Shown: one piece after another, positions 1 through 8,455 of the stretch | How the letters are laid out: each line of letters starts with the position of its first letter | Position numbering within the stretch: the first letter of the stretch is position 1 | Origin: Mesorhizobium amorphae CCNWGS0123 | GTDB lineage: Bacteria > Pseudomonadota > Alphaproteobacteria > Rhizobiales > Rhizobiaceae | Assembly: GCF_001686985.1 (NCBI RefSeq) | Contig: NZ_CP015319.1 | Coordinates: forward strand, 1 to 64,000 | Length of the DNA: 64,000 nt | Direction: 5' to 3' | Made by a program: the position numbers and the translations under genes | Notes under the pieces: model-generated | Databases searched by the model: none | Told to the model about the DNA's origin: nothing | The model's input: only the letters and a program-made list of their open reading frames with translations

Positions 1-212
1 ACGTTTTTGACACGGAGCCGCCTTCGGCAAGGGATCCGCTTATCTCTCATCAGCGCGTCCTTGCGACCCCTCACATCGCCGCGTGGACCGAAGAAATGCG
101 CGTACGTCACACTCGCAGCATTGTGCAAAATCTGCAGCGGCTCCTGGCCGGCAAACCCGGCAATCTGTCGAACCCAGAAATTCTCACGATGGCGGGGAGG
201 ATCGTGCCTTGA
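1..212 (+). CDS. D-isomer-specific 2-hydroxyacid dehydrogenase, C-terminal end (partial)
   Basis: The reading frame beginning at base 3 is open from the window edge to a TGA at 210-212 and gives about 69 residues that end a D-2-hydroxyacid dehydrogenase. Visible are the 'DTEPP' turn and 'ATPHIAAWT', which carries the catalytic histidine, followed by the usual helix with 'NLQRLLAG'. The family reduces 2-keto acids with NAD(P)H in the cytoplasm. The stop overlaps the TTG start of the next gene by four bases (TTGA), so the two are probably translationally coupled in one sugar-acid catabolic operon. The N-terminal Rossmann domain lies outside the window, so cofactor and substrate cannot be judged. 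Confidence 0.85.
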   Translation, partial: VFDTEPPSARDPLISHQRVLATPHIAAWTEEMRVRHTRSIVQNLQRLLAGKPGNLSNPEILTMAGRIVP

Positions 213-1342
213 AAATCACCGATGTCGCCTCACGACTCTATCACATCCCGCCAACGGTCTCCTGGGAGGACGCCACACACCGCGTCGCGAACCTCGAATT
301 CATCATCACGCGCGTGACCACAGACGCTGGAATCGTTGGTGAGGGTTTTGCTTACACGACGGGGATCGGCGGAAGCGCCATCCTCGCCCTGATCGATGAT
401 TATTGCCGAACGATGCTCGTCGGACAAGATCCGCGACAGATCGAACGACTTTGGTCGTTCCTCTATGGCCAATTGCATCGTAGCGGCACCGGGGGCATCA
501 ACACCCTCGCATTGGGCGCGATCGACATCGCGCTCTGGGATATTGCGGCCAAGTGGTACGACGTTCCACTATTCCGTCTGCTCGGCGCGCGGCGTGACAA
601 TATCCCCACCTATGGCAGTGGCATAGACCTCTTGCTCGACAGTGACGCTCTACTCAACCAGGTCGAAGGATTCCTGGCAGCGGGCCACAAGGCGGTGAAG
701 ATCAAAATCGGTCGGGAAAACGCGGAAGAAGATCTCGATCGTATTACAGCCGTGAAGAAACTGATCGGCTGCACGCGACGACTGTTCGTCGATGCCAACC
801 AGCGCTGGAATGTTGCTGACTGCATGAACCGACTGCAGCAACTCGCGGCGTTCGATCTCGGTTGGATCGAAGAGCCTCTCCACGCCGAAGATGTTCGCGG
901 GCACGCCGACCTACGCGGCTTCGTGGCGCTGCCCATTGCGGTCGGCGAGAGCCTATATACGCGGCATCAGTTTGCCGAATATCTTCAGGCCAACGCCGTC
1001 GACGTCGTCCAGGCGGATGTGTGCCGCGTCGGAGGTATCAGCGAGTGGCTGAAGATCGCCAATCTGTCCGCGTCCTTCCACCGCACCATGGCCCCCCACT
1101 ACATGTCCGAACTGTCCGTCGCGGTGATGTGTGCGATCGACAACGCGGACATCCTCGAATGCGTGCACGGCGGAAGCTTCTCCGAGATGGGCGTGCTTCA
1201 GACGGCGCTTCGCCTCGAGAACGGAGTGGCCTTCCCATTTGAGGCACCCGGACATGGGGTGGTGTTCGATCACGAAAAGCTCGAACCCTTCGCTGTCGAT
1301 CCTGCCGAACTGCGGAAGCGGAATCTGCAGAGTGCAAAGTGA
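209..1342 (+). CDS. Mandelate racemase/muconate lactonizing enzyme family protein (enolase superfamily)
   Basis: A 377-residue enolase-superfamily enzyme. These abstract the proton alpha to a carboxylate with Mg2+ and act as sugar-acid dehydratases or racemases. I place the start at TTG 209, with GGGGAGG about eight bases upstream and a TTGA overlap with the preceding gene; the longer frame from 83 adds 42 residues unlike the family. With this start the mandelate-racemase set falls at identical numbers: K164 and K166 (KIKIG), Mg ligands D195, E221 and E247, dyad D270-H297, and E317. A lactonase follows directly (stop 1342, next ATG 1343), so an acid-sugar dehydratase in a lactone-acid-ketoacid route is more likely than mandelate racemase itself. 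The substrate is not known. Confidence 0.9.
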   Translation: MKITDVASRLYHIPPTVSWEDATHRVANLEFIITRVTTDAGIVGEGFAYTTGIGGSAILALIDDYCRTMLVGQDPRQIERLWSFLYGQLHRSGTGGINTLALGAIDIALWDIAAKWYDVPLFRLLGARRDNIPTYGSGIDLLLDSDALLNQVEGFLAAGHKAVKIKIGRENAEEDLDRITAVKKLIGCTRRLFVDANQRWNVADCMNRLQQLAAFDLGWIEEPLHAEDVRGHADLRGFVALPIAVGESLYTRHQFAEYLQANAVDVVQADVCRVGGISEWLKIANLSASFHRTMAPHYMSELSVAVMCAIDNADILECVHGGSFSEMGVLQTALRLENGVAFPFEAPGHGVVFDHEKLEPFAVDPAELRKRNLQSAK

Positions 1343-2221
1343 ATGCGGCTTCATCACGCGCACACGGTGTTCGATTGCAACAACCAGCTTGGCGAAGGAT
1401 GCAGTTGGAGCGCATCGGACCAGAGCCTATGGTGGACTGATATCGAAGCAAAGAGCGTATTCCGCTGGGATGACAAACGGAGGGTTGCAGCAGTGCGGCA
1501 ACTTCCCAATCGTGCTGCGTTCGTCTTTCCACGCGCGCGTGGCGGCTTCGTGCTCGGCTTTCCTAAATCTATTGTTATCACGGATCCTACCTTCACCGAC
1601 TTCTCACAAGTGGCCGAGATTGAGCCGCATCTCGCGCAAACCCGCGTCAACGACGCCGCGATCGATCCCTACGGAGGGATCGTCCTGGGCACATATAATG
1701 AACGCAGCCGTGAGCCAGTCGGAAGCGTCTATCGCCTCGCGCCCGATGGCGAGGTCGTCACGCTCTTCGGTGGCGTAGCCGCGGCCAACGGACTGGCTTT
1801 TTCGCCCGATGGTCGGATCATGTACTTCACCGACACCACGGATGGCACCATCCGGCGTTTCGACTTGGCCCCGCAATTTGCGAGTCTTACGGAGATAGGC
1901 CCACTGGCAGGCGCGAACGTCGCCCCGGGATCTCCTGATGGCGCCATCGTGGACATTGAAGGGGGCTACTGGAGCGCCAGGCTTCGAGGCGGCTGTGTCG
2001 TTCGTATCGATCGAAACGGTCACCTCACGGATCGTGTCGACATGCCGAGTATGGCGCCTACCTGTGTGGCACTTGGCGGCGAAGATCTGAGAACGCTGTT
2101 CATAACTTCACGACGAATCAGGCAACCGCCTGGTGAGCTTCTTCGATTTCCCGAGTCCGGCAACCTCTTCCGCGTTGAGGTTGATCAGGCTGGCCGACTG
2201 CCTTTCGATTGCAGAGTCTAG
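1343..2221 (+). CDS. SMP-30/gluconolactonase family sugar lactonase
   Basis: A 292-residue six-bladed beta-propeller lactonase of the SMP-30/regucalcin/gluconolactonase family, which hydrolyses sugar lactones to aldonic acids using one divalent metal. The family metal ligands are present: E18 in 'LGEG', N103 in 'RVND', N149 in 'AANGLAFSPD' and D199 in 'GSPDGA'. Length is typical. It starts on the base after the stop of the mandelate-racemase-type gene, so it is the last gene of that operon and probably supplies the acid on which that enzyme acts. No signal peptide is visible, so it is likely cytoplasmic. The sugar (pentose, fucose, galactose and so on) cannot be read from sequence. Confidence 0.9.
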   Translation: MRLHHAHTVFDCNNQLGEGCSWSASDQSLWWTDIEAKSVFRWDDKRRVAAVRQLPNRAAFVFPRARGGFVLGFPKSIVITDPTFTDFSQVAEIEPHLAQTRVNDAAIDPYGGIVLGTYNERSREPVGSVYRLAPDGEVVTLFGGVAAANGLAFSPDGRIMYFTDTTDGTIRRFDLAPQFASLTEIGPLAGANVAPGSPDGAIVDIEGGYWSARLRGGCVVRIDRNGHLTDRVDMPSMAPTCVALGGEDLRTLFITSRRIRQPPGELLRFPESGNLFRVEVDQAGRLPFDCRV

Positions 2222-2734
2222 TTCTGGGCTGGTTGCAGTCGAGTGTTCGACTGCCGCGCAACGACTCCAAGAAGCGGTGTGTCCTTGCACGGATCTAGTC
2301 GCGTGGCCCTCAATGCGCCATCATGCATGAAACCTCCGGCACTGCCGCCGCACGCGGAATGAAACGGGCTTCGTAGCGGTGAAGGGAGGGACAATGTCAT
2401 GCGCGCCGAGAGATCGTCGGTGGCGGACATCGAGCTTCGAGGCCACCTAGCGAAAGCTGCCTTGTTCTAAGACCGCCAAGACGCAGCGAACATTTCGAAG
2501 ATTTAGCCCTACCCTAGTACGACACTCGTGATTGAGCTGGAGTTTGACTTTGCGGTTCCCCAAGTCACTGGGAGGTTCGCCGCCCACCAGCTTCCTGTCT
2601 GCGCCGCAACGCAGCCAGGATGACACGTGGTGATAGCGCCGATCGTTCGCTTCGAGGCAACGGCAAGAGAGGCAGCTACCTGAGCGGTGGAAACGCTTCG
2701 AGTTGCGAGGGGCAAACAATGTTTCGACTTTGGA
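2222..2734. other. Intergenic stretch with no recognised gene
   Basis: About 510 bases lie between the convergent lactonase and nucleoside-hydrolase-like genes. Only short unconvincing frames are present and none resembles a known family. I see no strong hairpin followed by a T-run. Confidence 0.5.
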
Positions 2735-3766
2735 CTACTGAATATTCCCCAGTAGCGTAGTCATTGCGGCAGTCATGGCGCTAGCATAGCTATCGGGATC
2801 CTTCACCTCGAACAGGAAGCGATTTGACTCCGCACCGGCGTTCGTCCACGTCGTCACGCCGTTCGCATCGCACTTGATGTCGACGGGGCGGAAGCCAAAA
2901 ACCGCATCGTCTGCATTGGACCCCGCGATAATCTTGCCCACCTTGTCCACGGCTTGGGACACTACGTGGAAGAAGCCGGCGGTGCACCACATGGCGCGAT
3001 TGGCATGGAGGGTGTAGTAGCTCAACATATCACCCCGCGGCGCCAACAGCGGTTGCAGATAGCGCGAATCCGTTCTCGCCTCGAGGGAGTAGGTGAAGTA
3101 GCTTTGCAGGACGGACGACAACTTCGGCAGAACTTCGCTCTGCTTGAAACTGTAATAGGTGCCAAACCGCTGGCCCTTTTCCTCGAGTGGGTCATCCAAT
3201 ACCGTTTCGTGACACGGCATCCAGTAGATCGGGCATGGGATGTCGAAGGTGGCGGCGTAAGCGGCCGCATTGAGCATAACGTTGTACTCCATATCTCCCT
3301 GCTTCGCGGTATCGGGATGGCCCGTGCCCGCGTTGAGGTAGATCCCGGCACACTTGTTACGGAAAAGATCCGGATCAAGCTTGGCCGCAATGGCGAGATC
3401 GCGGCAGGAGCCGACGATACTGATGTAGGCTGGCCCTTCGCTATCGCGGAGATAGTCGAGGAGGAACTCCGCGCCCGCGCGGTCGCGCCTGGGTAGGGCA
3501 GCAAGCGATGCTCGGTCATGTGTGTAGGGAACAGAAGAGCCGACCGCCATGTGGGTCGGCAACCCCGTAAGATAGCTTAGCTGCGCAATGCCGGTGATAT
3601 CCGGACTACGGCCCGGACGGTTATCGGGCGGGAAGTCGACTAGCACGCCGCCGAGTTCGAGTTGGCCCGATGCGGCAAGAGCATAGACGCAAGCAAGGTC
3701 CCAGTGATCATCCGGATCGAGATAGGGACGAAACAGGTCGGTCTGGTGAAGCAATCTTATGGTCAT
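2735..3766 (-). CDS. Nucleoside hydrolase-like protein (IUNH fold)
   Basis: A 343-residue protein resembling inosine-uridine nucleoside hydrolases, which cleave the N-glycosidic bond of ribonucleosides. The N-terminal 'TDLFRPYLDPDDHWDLACVYAL' region carries an Asp-rich cluster where the family has its DxDxxxDD calcium site, but the spacing is divergent ('LDPDDHWD'). 'YISIVGSCRDLAIA' matches the conserved middle segment. The start at 3766 is chosen over the upstream in-frame ATG because GAGGAG lies about five bases before it. It stands alone on the minus strand. Because the metal-binding motif is non-canonical it may act on another glycoside, so the fold is better supported than the activity. 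Confidence 0.7.
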   Translation of the reverse strand: MTIRLLHQTDLFRPYLDPDDHWDLACVYALAASGQLELGGVLVDFPPDNRPGRSPDITGIAQLSYLTGLPTHMAVGSSVPYTHDRASLAALPRRDRAGAEFLLDYLRDSEGPAYISIVGSCRDLAIAAKLDPDLFRNKCAGIYLNAGTGHPDTAKQGDMEYNVMLNAAAYAATFDIPCPIYWMPCHETVLDDPLEEKGQRFGTYYSFKQSEVLPKLSSVLQSYFTYSLEARTDSRYLQPLLAPRGDMLSYYTLHANRAMWCTAGFFHVVSQAVDKVGKIIAGSNADDAVFGFRPVDIKCDANGVTTWTNAGAESNRFLFEVKDPDSYASAMTAAMTTLLGNIQ

Positions 3767-4114
3767 GGGCTCCTCGTGTTTGTTCAGTAGCACCCGACAT
3801 TGCGACCATGTCGGCTAGCAGCAAAGGCACACTGAAGCATTTCTTGCAAGAATGCAATAATCTAATATTGCCAGCCTACGCTCCCATATGATACGGCTTG
3901 AGGAGGCAGTAAGGTTTCGTCGACAAAGCGCTGGCGCGCGAAGCGCGCGTCGAACGCCGATGTTGTCCACGCTGTGTTCCGTGGTCTCTTAAGTCCACTT
4001 GAAGCGGAGCCGCTAACCGGGCGCTCGTTCGAAATCGAAGATTCGGGATGAAATCGTCGCATCTGCCCCGAGGTCAAGATGCAGACTGCTTTGCTGCAGT
4101 AGAGGAGATACCAG
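3767..4114. promoter_or_regulatory. Divergent promoter region with a 12-bp palindrome
   Basis: About 350 bases separate the nucleoside-hydrolase-like gene (leftward) from the ABC ATPase (rightward). A perfect palindrome, TTCTTGCAAGAA, lies at 3841-3852, about 75 bases upstream of the leftward start, flanked by imperfectly symmetric GCAT and ATGC. It could be a repressor operator; no regulator gene is adjacent. No convincing ORF is present. Confidence 0.35.
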
Positions 4115-5176
4115 TTGGCTCAGGTCACCATCACGAACATCGTTAAGCGCTATGGAACCGCCCAGGTCGTCCATGGCGTGAATGTCGATATCGCTGACGG
4201 CGAGTTCGTCATCCTCGTCGGCCCGTCCGGGTGTGGCAAATCCACCTTGTTGCGCATGATCGCCGGTCTTGAAGCGATCTCGGGCGGCGAGATCAGCATT
4301 GGCGACCGGGTGGTCAACGACATTCTGCCAAAAGATCGTGACATAGCGATGGTGTTCCAGAACTATGCGCTTTATCCGCACAAGAACGTTGCCGACAATA
4401 TGGGCTTCTCGCTCAAGATCAGGGGCAGGCCGAAGGCCGAGATCGACGCCAAGGTGAAGAAGGCGGCCGAGATTCTCGATCTGAGCAAGCTGCTCGACCG
4501 GTTTCCGAAACAGCTGTCTGGCGGGCAGCGCCAGCGCGTGGCCATGGGGCGCGCCATCGTACGAGACCCGCAGGTCTTCCTGTTCGATGAGCCTTTATCG
4601 AACCTGGACGCCAAACTGCGTGTTGCGATGCGCGTCGAGATCAAGGAATTGCATCTGCGCCTCGGCACGACGATCGTCTATGTCACGCATGACCAGATCG
4701 AGGCGATGACCATGGCCGACAAGATCGTGGTGATGCGGGACGGCAAGGTGGAACAGATTGGAGCACCGCTCGATCTCTACGACAATCCGGGCAATGTCTT
4801 CGTCGCCGGTTTCATCGGCTCGCCGGCCATGAACTTCATCAAGGGCAAGATCGAATCGAAGGAAGGCAGGCAGATCTTTGTTTCGGACACCGGATCCGTG
4901 TTGCCGGTCGAGGGGGGCAAGGCGCAGGACGGGCAGCCGGTTATCTACGGCATACGTCCCGAACATATCGATATTGCGCCCGACGGCCTGCCGGCAATTG
5001 TTTCCGTGCTGGAGCCGACCGGTTCCGAGACGCAGATCTTCGCCAGGCTTGGCGAAGACGCCATTGACGCCGTCGTCAAGGACAGGCTCACCATACATCC
5101 CGGTGGAGAAGTAAGGCTGAGGATTGATAAGCGCCGTGTCCACATCTTCGACAGGCAAAGCGGCGCACGCGTTTGA
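4115..5176 (+). CDS. Sugar ABC transporter ATP-binding protein (UgpC/MalK type), orphan
   Basis: A 353-residue ATPase of the carbohydrate-uptake CUT1 class. Walker A 'GPSGCGKST' lies near residue 38, 'LSGGQRQRVAMGRA' is the ABC signature, Walker B 'VFLFDEPLSNLDAKLR' and the switch histidine 'THDQIEAMT' follow, and the C-terminal third has the MalK-type regulatory (TOBE) domain with 'GIRPEHI'. The start is TTG at 4115 with GAGGAGAT upstream. Such ATPases are shared subunits that energise paired sugar permeases. No permease or binding protein of that class is present in the window, so it is an orphan here and may serve a transporter elsewhere. Confidence 0.9.
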   Translation: MAQVTITNIVKRYGTAQVVHGVNVDIADGEFVILVGPSGCGKSTLLRMIAGLEAISGGEISIGDRVVNDILPKDRDIAMVFQNYALYPHKNVADNMGFSLKIRGRPKAEIDAKVKKAAEILDLSKLLDRFPKQLSGGQRQRVAMGRAIVRDPQVFLFDEPLSNLDAKLRVAMRVEIKELHLRLGTTIVYVTHDQIEAMTMADKIVVMRDGKVEQIGAPLDLYDNPGNVFVAGFIGSPAMNFIKGKIESKEGRQIFVSDTGSVLPVEGGKAQDGQPVIYGIRPEHIDIAPDGLPAIVSVLEPTGSETQIFARLGEDAIDAVVKDRLTIHPGGEVRLRIDKRRVHIFDRQSGARV

Positions 5177-5610
5177 CGGTTACAGATCAACCCCAAACTG
5201 GTCAGTCCGGTCGGACGCGCGAACGGGCGGTATGTTGTCGGGCGAAGGATTCCGGCACAACAGCGGAATGTCGAATGATTATGCCTAGCGGCCCGCGCCG
5301 CCTCAAGCTCGTTCAATCGGACTTCGAAAACGTTGAGGTGCACGTGGAAGAAGCAGCACGCGAGACGCTCGGTATGGATGTCAAGCGATCCGAGCGTCGC
5401 CGCCATCGGCTGCAACTACCCTCGACTAATCGCGTTCGCCTGCAGGGCGGCGAGCAGGCCGAGGGGGGCACTGCCCCTCGCTCGCGTGGGGACGCCGGGC
5501 CACGACACCATTTTCGAAACTCGCGTCGAACACCGGTCTGTCATTTTTGCGTCACTGATCGATTTCCACCCGTATCTTCTGGTTTGGAACTCAAAACCTG
5601 GACCCGTCGG
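5177..5610. other. Intergenic stretch with no recognised gene
   Basis: The frame of the FAH-family gene remains open upstream back to 5173, but the extra 146 residues are of low complexity and show no family likeness, so I leave them non-coding. Nothing else is recognisable. Confidence 0.5.
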
Positions 5611-6795
5611 ATGCTGACACTCGAACTGAAAGACTCCCTACCCGACGATCTTTACGCCGGTGCCCTCTTGGGCCGTGTCTGGCGGCCCGATCAGAACGGA
5701 CCTGCAGTCGTCGCTGTCCGCAGCGATGGCGTGTTCGACATTACGAAGCGCTTTCCCACGTCGTCGTCGCTCTGTCAGGAGGAAAACCCTGCCAGGGCGC
5801 TGCGAGAATCCGAAGGACCGCGCCTCGCATCGGTCGAAGAATTGCTGGCGAATACAGGAGAGGAAGGGCGGGACACATACCGGCCCTGGCTGCTTGCGCC
5901 GATCGACATTCAGGCGATAAAGGCGGCCGGGGTAACTTTCGCTGTCTCTATGCTGGAACGCGTAATCGAGGAGAAGGCCCACGGCGACGCCCTCGCCGCC
6001 GTCGCGATCCGCAGCGAAATCACAAAGCTCGTCGGAGCCGATTTTTCCAAGCTCAGGCCCGGGTCGCCGGAAGCTATGCATCTCAGGGAGATCCTGTTGG
6101 CACAAGGGGTCTGGTCCCAATATCTCGAAGTGGGCATAGGCCACGACGCCGAAATTTTCACGAAGGCGCCAATCATGTCGGCCGTTGGCAGCGGAGCGGA
6201 CGCCGGCATCCACGCCAAATCCACATGGAATAACCCTGAGCCCGAGGTGGTTCTAGCAGTGGCGTCCGACGGCCGAATCGTCGGCGCGACGCTCGGCAAC
6301 GACGTGAACCTCCGCGATGTCGAGGGGCGGTCGGCGCTGCTACTTGGCAAGGCGAAAGACAACAATGCAAGCTGCGCGATCGGTCCCTTCATTCGCCTCT
6401 TCGACGACGATTTCACGCTCGACGATGTGCGCAACATGGAACTCACGCTGACCGTGGAAGGTCCCGACGGATATCAGCTCAAGGGGTCAAGCTCGATGAG
6501 CAGAATCAGCCGAGACCCGGCCGATCTGGTCTCGCAGATGATCGGACCGCATCATCAATATCCCGATGGCGCGGTTCTTTTCCTTGGGACGCTGTTTGCG
6601 CCGGTCGAAGACAGGGACGAGCCGGGCAAGGGCTTTACCCACAAGGTGGGGGACATCGTCACCGTGGCTTCGCCGCGTCTCGGCCGTCTGGTCAACCGAA
6701 TGCGCCACAGCCAGGACTGTGCACCTTGGACATTCGGAGTCGCGCGCCTGATGAACCATCTTGCCATCCTCGGCAACCAAGAGAGGCCCGCATAG
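5611..6795 (+). CDS. Fumarylacetoacetate hydrolase (FAH) family protein
   Basis: A 394-residue FAH-superfamily protein. The C-terminal half has the typical segment 'STWNNPEPEVVLAV.SDGRIVGATLGNDVNLRD.EGRSALLLGKAKDNN', including the E-x-E-like metal region and 'GNDVN'. The family splits or dehydrates keto acids with Mg2+ or Mn2+. The fused N-terminal region and the length are like the AraD1-type 2-keto-3-deoxy-aldonate dehydratase/hydrolase branch, which would fit a neighbourhood with a lactonase and an acid-sugar dehydratase; that link is inference. The start at ATG 5611 is where similarity begins; no strong ribosome binding site is seen. It is monocistronic. Confidence 0.8.
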   Translation: MLTLELKDSLPDDLYAGALLGRVWRPDQNGPAVVAVRSDGVFDITKRFPTSSSLCQEENPARALRESEGPRLASVEELLANTGEEGRDTYRPWLLAPIDIQAIKAAGVTFAVSMLERVIEEKAHGDALAAVAIRSEITKLVGADFSKLRPGSPEAMHLREILLAQGVWSQYLEVGIGHDAEIFTKAPIMSAVGSGADAGIHAKSTWNNPEPEVVLAVASDGRIVGATLGNDVNLRDVEGRSALLLGKAKDNNASCAIGPFIRLFDDDFTLDDVRNMELTLTVEGPDGYQLKGSSSMSRISRDPADLVSQMIGPHHQYPDGAVLFLGTLFAPVEDRDEPGKGFTHKVGDIVTVASPRLGRLVNRMRHSQDCAPWTFGVARLMNHLAILGNQERPA

Positions 6796-6921
6796 GTTAC
6801 GCGTCCGATCGCCAGCAGGATCGCTTTCAAGTCTGTTAGCGGCTGTTTTCCGCGCCACCGAGACCACTTGCTGGGGTTTCGGAGCGGGCGCGAAGACTAT
6901 CGTTTTGAAGCGCTCGATCTC

Positions 6922-7266
6922 TTAGTGTCCGATACTTTTCGAGCAAACATTAATTACCACCACACCGCAAATGATGAGTAGGATGCCAAGAATTGCCGGA
7001 AGGTCGAAGGGTGACCGATAAAGGAAGACGCTCACCGTCGCTGTCAACACCATGCCGATACCGCACCAGATCGCGTACGTTAGGCCAAGGGGTATCAATC
7101 TGAGGGCATGGGAGAGGAAGAACAACGCGATGATGAAGCTAGCGATGGCAGCGGCAGTCGGTCCAAGCTTCGTAAATTGCTGTGTTTTGGGCAACAGGGA
7201 TGAACCGATGACTTCTGAGACAATGCCCAAAACCAGGGCCCCGTAAGCTGTGATCAGAGGGCTCAT
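6922..7266 (-). CDS. Small multidrug resistance (SMR) family transporter, EmrE-like
   Basis: A 114-residue membrane protein with four predicted helices, the standard SMR size. The essential membrane glutamate lies in 'GIVSEVIGSSLL', and 'IPLGLTYAIWCGIGMVL' matches the third-helix signature of the Qac/EmrE subtype rather than the guanidinium (Gdx) subtype. Pairs of SMR monomers exchange protons for quaternary-ammonium compounds, and EmrE has been reported to move betaine and choline. Placed 130 bases downstream of a betaine-type ABC operon on the same strand, it may control intracellular levels of a quaternary amine. A phenylalanine replaces the tyrosine seen at EmrE position 40. Confidence 0.88.
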   Translation of the reverse strand: MSPLITAYGALVLGIVSEVIGSSLLPKTQQFTKLGPTAAAIASFIIALFFLSHALRLIPLGLTYAIWCGIGMVLTATVSVFLYRSPFDLPAILGILLIICGVVVINVCSKSIGH

Positions 7267-7399
7267 GGGTTCACTTTCTGGGAAGTCTGAAAACCCTGTG
7301 AAAAAATCCTCGCAGCCATGGCCTAAGGCATTTATTCGGCAACAACGAGGTCCATTCGGTTGAAGATCGCCAAGGGAAACCCATGATCGTGGTCCTGAT

Positions 7400-8455
7400 C
7401 TAATCGCTGCTGTGATTCCGTCCTGTCGCCGCCGTGGGTACGAGCGCCTTCAAAACGTCAGTCATCTTAAGAATGCCCACCCGGGTCCCGTCCGAGTGCA
7501 CCGCAAATGACTTGTCGGCGGCACCGTGGGATCGCAGGATCGCTCGCTCCAGGGTTTCGTCCCCGTCGAGAACTTCATAGCCATCGTCCTCGACGATAGT
7601 CTTTTCCATTACTGATCGGACGCGAAGCACCCGGGCGCGGTTGATATCGCTGACGAAGTCTTCGATGTAAGGGTCGGCCGGGTTGAGGAGGATGTATTGT
7701 GGTTCCCCTTGCTGCACGATTTCGCCATCCTTCAGGATCACCAAATGGTCGGCGAGCTTGAGGGCCTCATCTAGGTCATGCGTGATGAAGACGACGGTCT
7801 TCTGGAGATCCTTCTGTAATTCCAGGAGGAGGTCCTGCATGCTTGAGCGGATAAGCGGGTCAAGCGCCGAATAGGCTTCATCCATGAGCATGAGCTCGGA
7901 GTTTGAAGTTAGCGCCCGCGCAAGGCCGACGCGCTGCTGCATGCCTCCCGACAGCTGGTGAGGATACAGCCCCTCCGAGCCCGCGAGGCCGACTCTGCTG
8001 AGCCATTTGCGGGCCGTCTCGTCGGTTTTGGCCCGCCCGTCCCCGCGCACAGAGCATGGCATGCCGGCGTTGCGGAGGACCGTTTCATGCGGCAGCAGCG
8101 CAAACTTTTGAAAAACCATAGACATCTGGGTCCGGCGTAACTGCTGCAGCCTCGCCCGATCGAGTTTCATGATGTCCGTCCCGTTGACTATGACCTCACC
8201 CGCCGTGGGGTCGACGAGGCGGTTGAGGTGTCGAATAAGGGTCGATTTTCCGGAGCCCGAAAGGCCCATGATCACCGTGATCTCGCCTTGTTTGATCTCC
8301 ACATTGATGTCGCGCAGCCCAAGTACATGGCCATGGGCCTGCAGCATGTCCTTCTTGTGCATCCCGGCCTTCGCGTAGGACACCATGGCCGGCGCGTTGT
8401 TGCCGAAGATCTTGTACAGGTTGCGGATGGATACGAAGCTCTCGGTCATGCTCAT
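7400..8455 (-). CDS. Glycine betaine/proline-type ABC transporter ATP-binding protein (ProV family)
   Basis: A 351-residue ATPase of the quaternary-amine uptake (QAT) class. It has the extended ProV N-terminus ('LYKIFG...AMVSYAKAGMHKKDML'), Walker A 'GLSGSGKSTL', signature 'LSGGMQQRVGLARAL', Walker B 'LMLMDEAYSALDPLIR' and switch 'THDLDEAL'. A C-terminal CBS-like regulatory tail follows ('DDGYEVLDGDETLERA ... VGILKMTDVLKAL'). It overlaps the permease gene upstream by four bases. Together with the permease and binding protein it forms an importer for betaine-like solutes, choline or carnitine; the exact ligand is not readable. Confidence 0.93.
   Translation of the reverse strand: MSMTESFVSIRNLYKIFGNNAPAMVSYAKAGMHKKDMLQAHGHVLGLRDINVEIKQGEITVIMGLSGSGKSTLIRHLNRLVDPTAGEVIVNGTDIMKLDRARLQQLRRTQMSMVFQKFALLPHETVLRNAGMPCSVRGDGRAKTDETARKWLSRVGLAGSEGLYPHQLSGGMQQRVGLARALTSNSELMLMDEAYSALDPLIRSSMQDLLLELQKDLQKTVVFITHDLDEALKLADHLVILKDGEIVQQGEPQYILLNPADPYIEDFVSDINRARVLRVRSVMEKTIVEDDGYEVLDGDETLERAILRSHGAADKSFAVHSDGTRVGILKMTDVLKALVPTAATGRNHSSD

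Noticed and set aside
83..208. Upstream extension of the first mandelate-racemase-type gene
   Set aside because: The extra 42 residues do not resemble the family, and another frame here encodes the tail of a 2-hydroxyacid dehydrogenase.
5173..5610. 146-codon extension of the FAH-family gene
   Set aside because: No family similarity; Arg/Gly-rich translation typical of non-coding GC-rich DNA.
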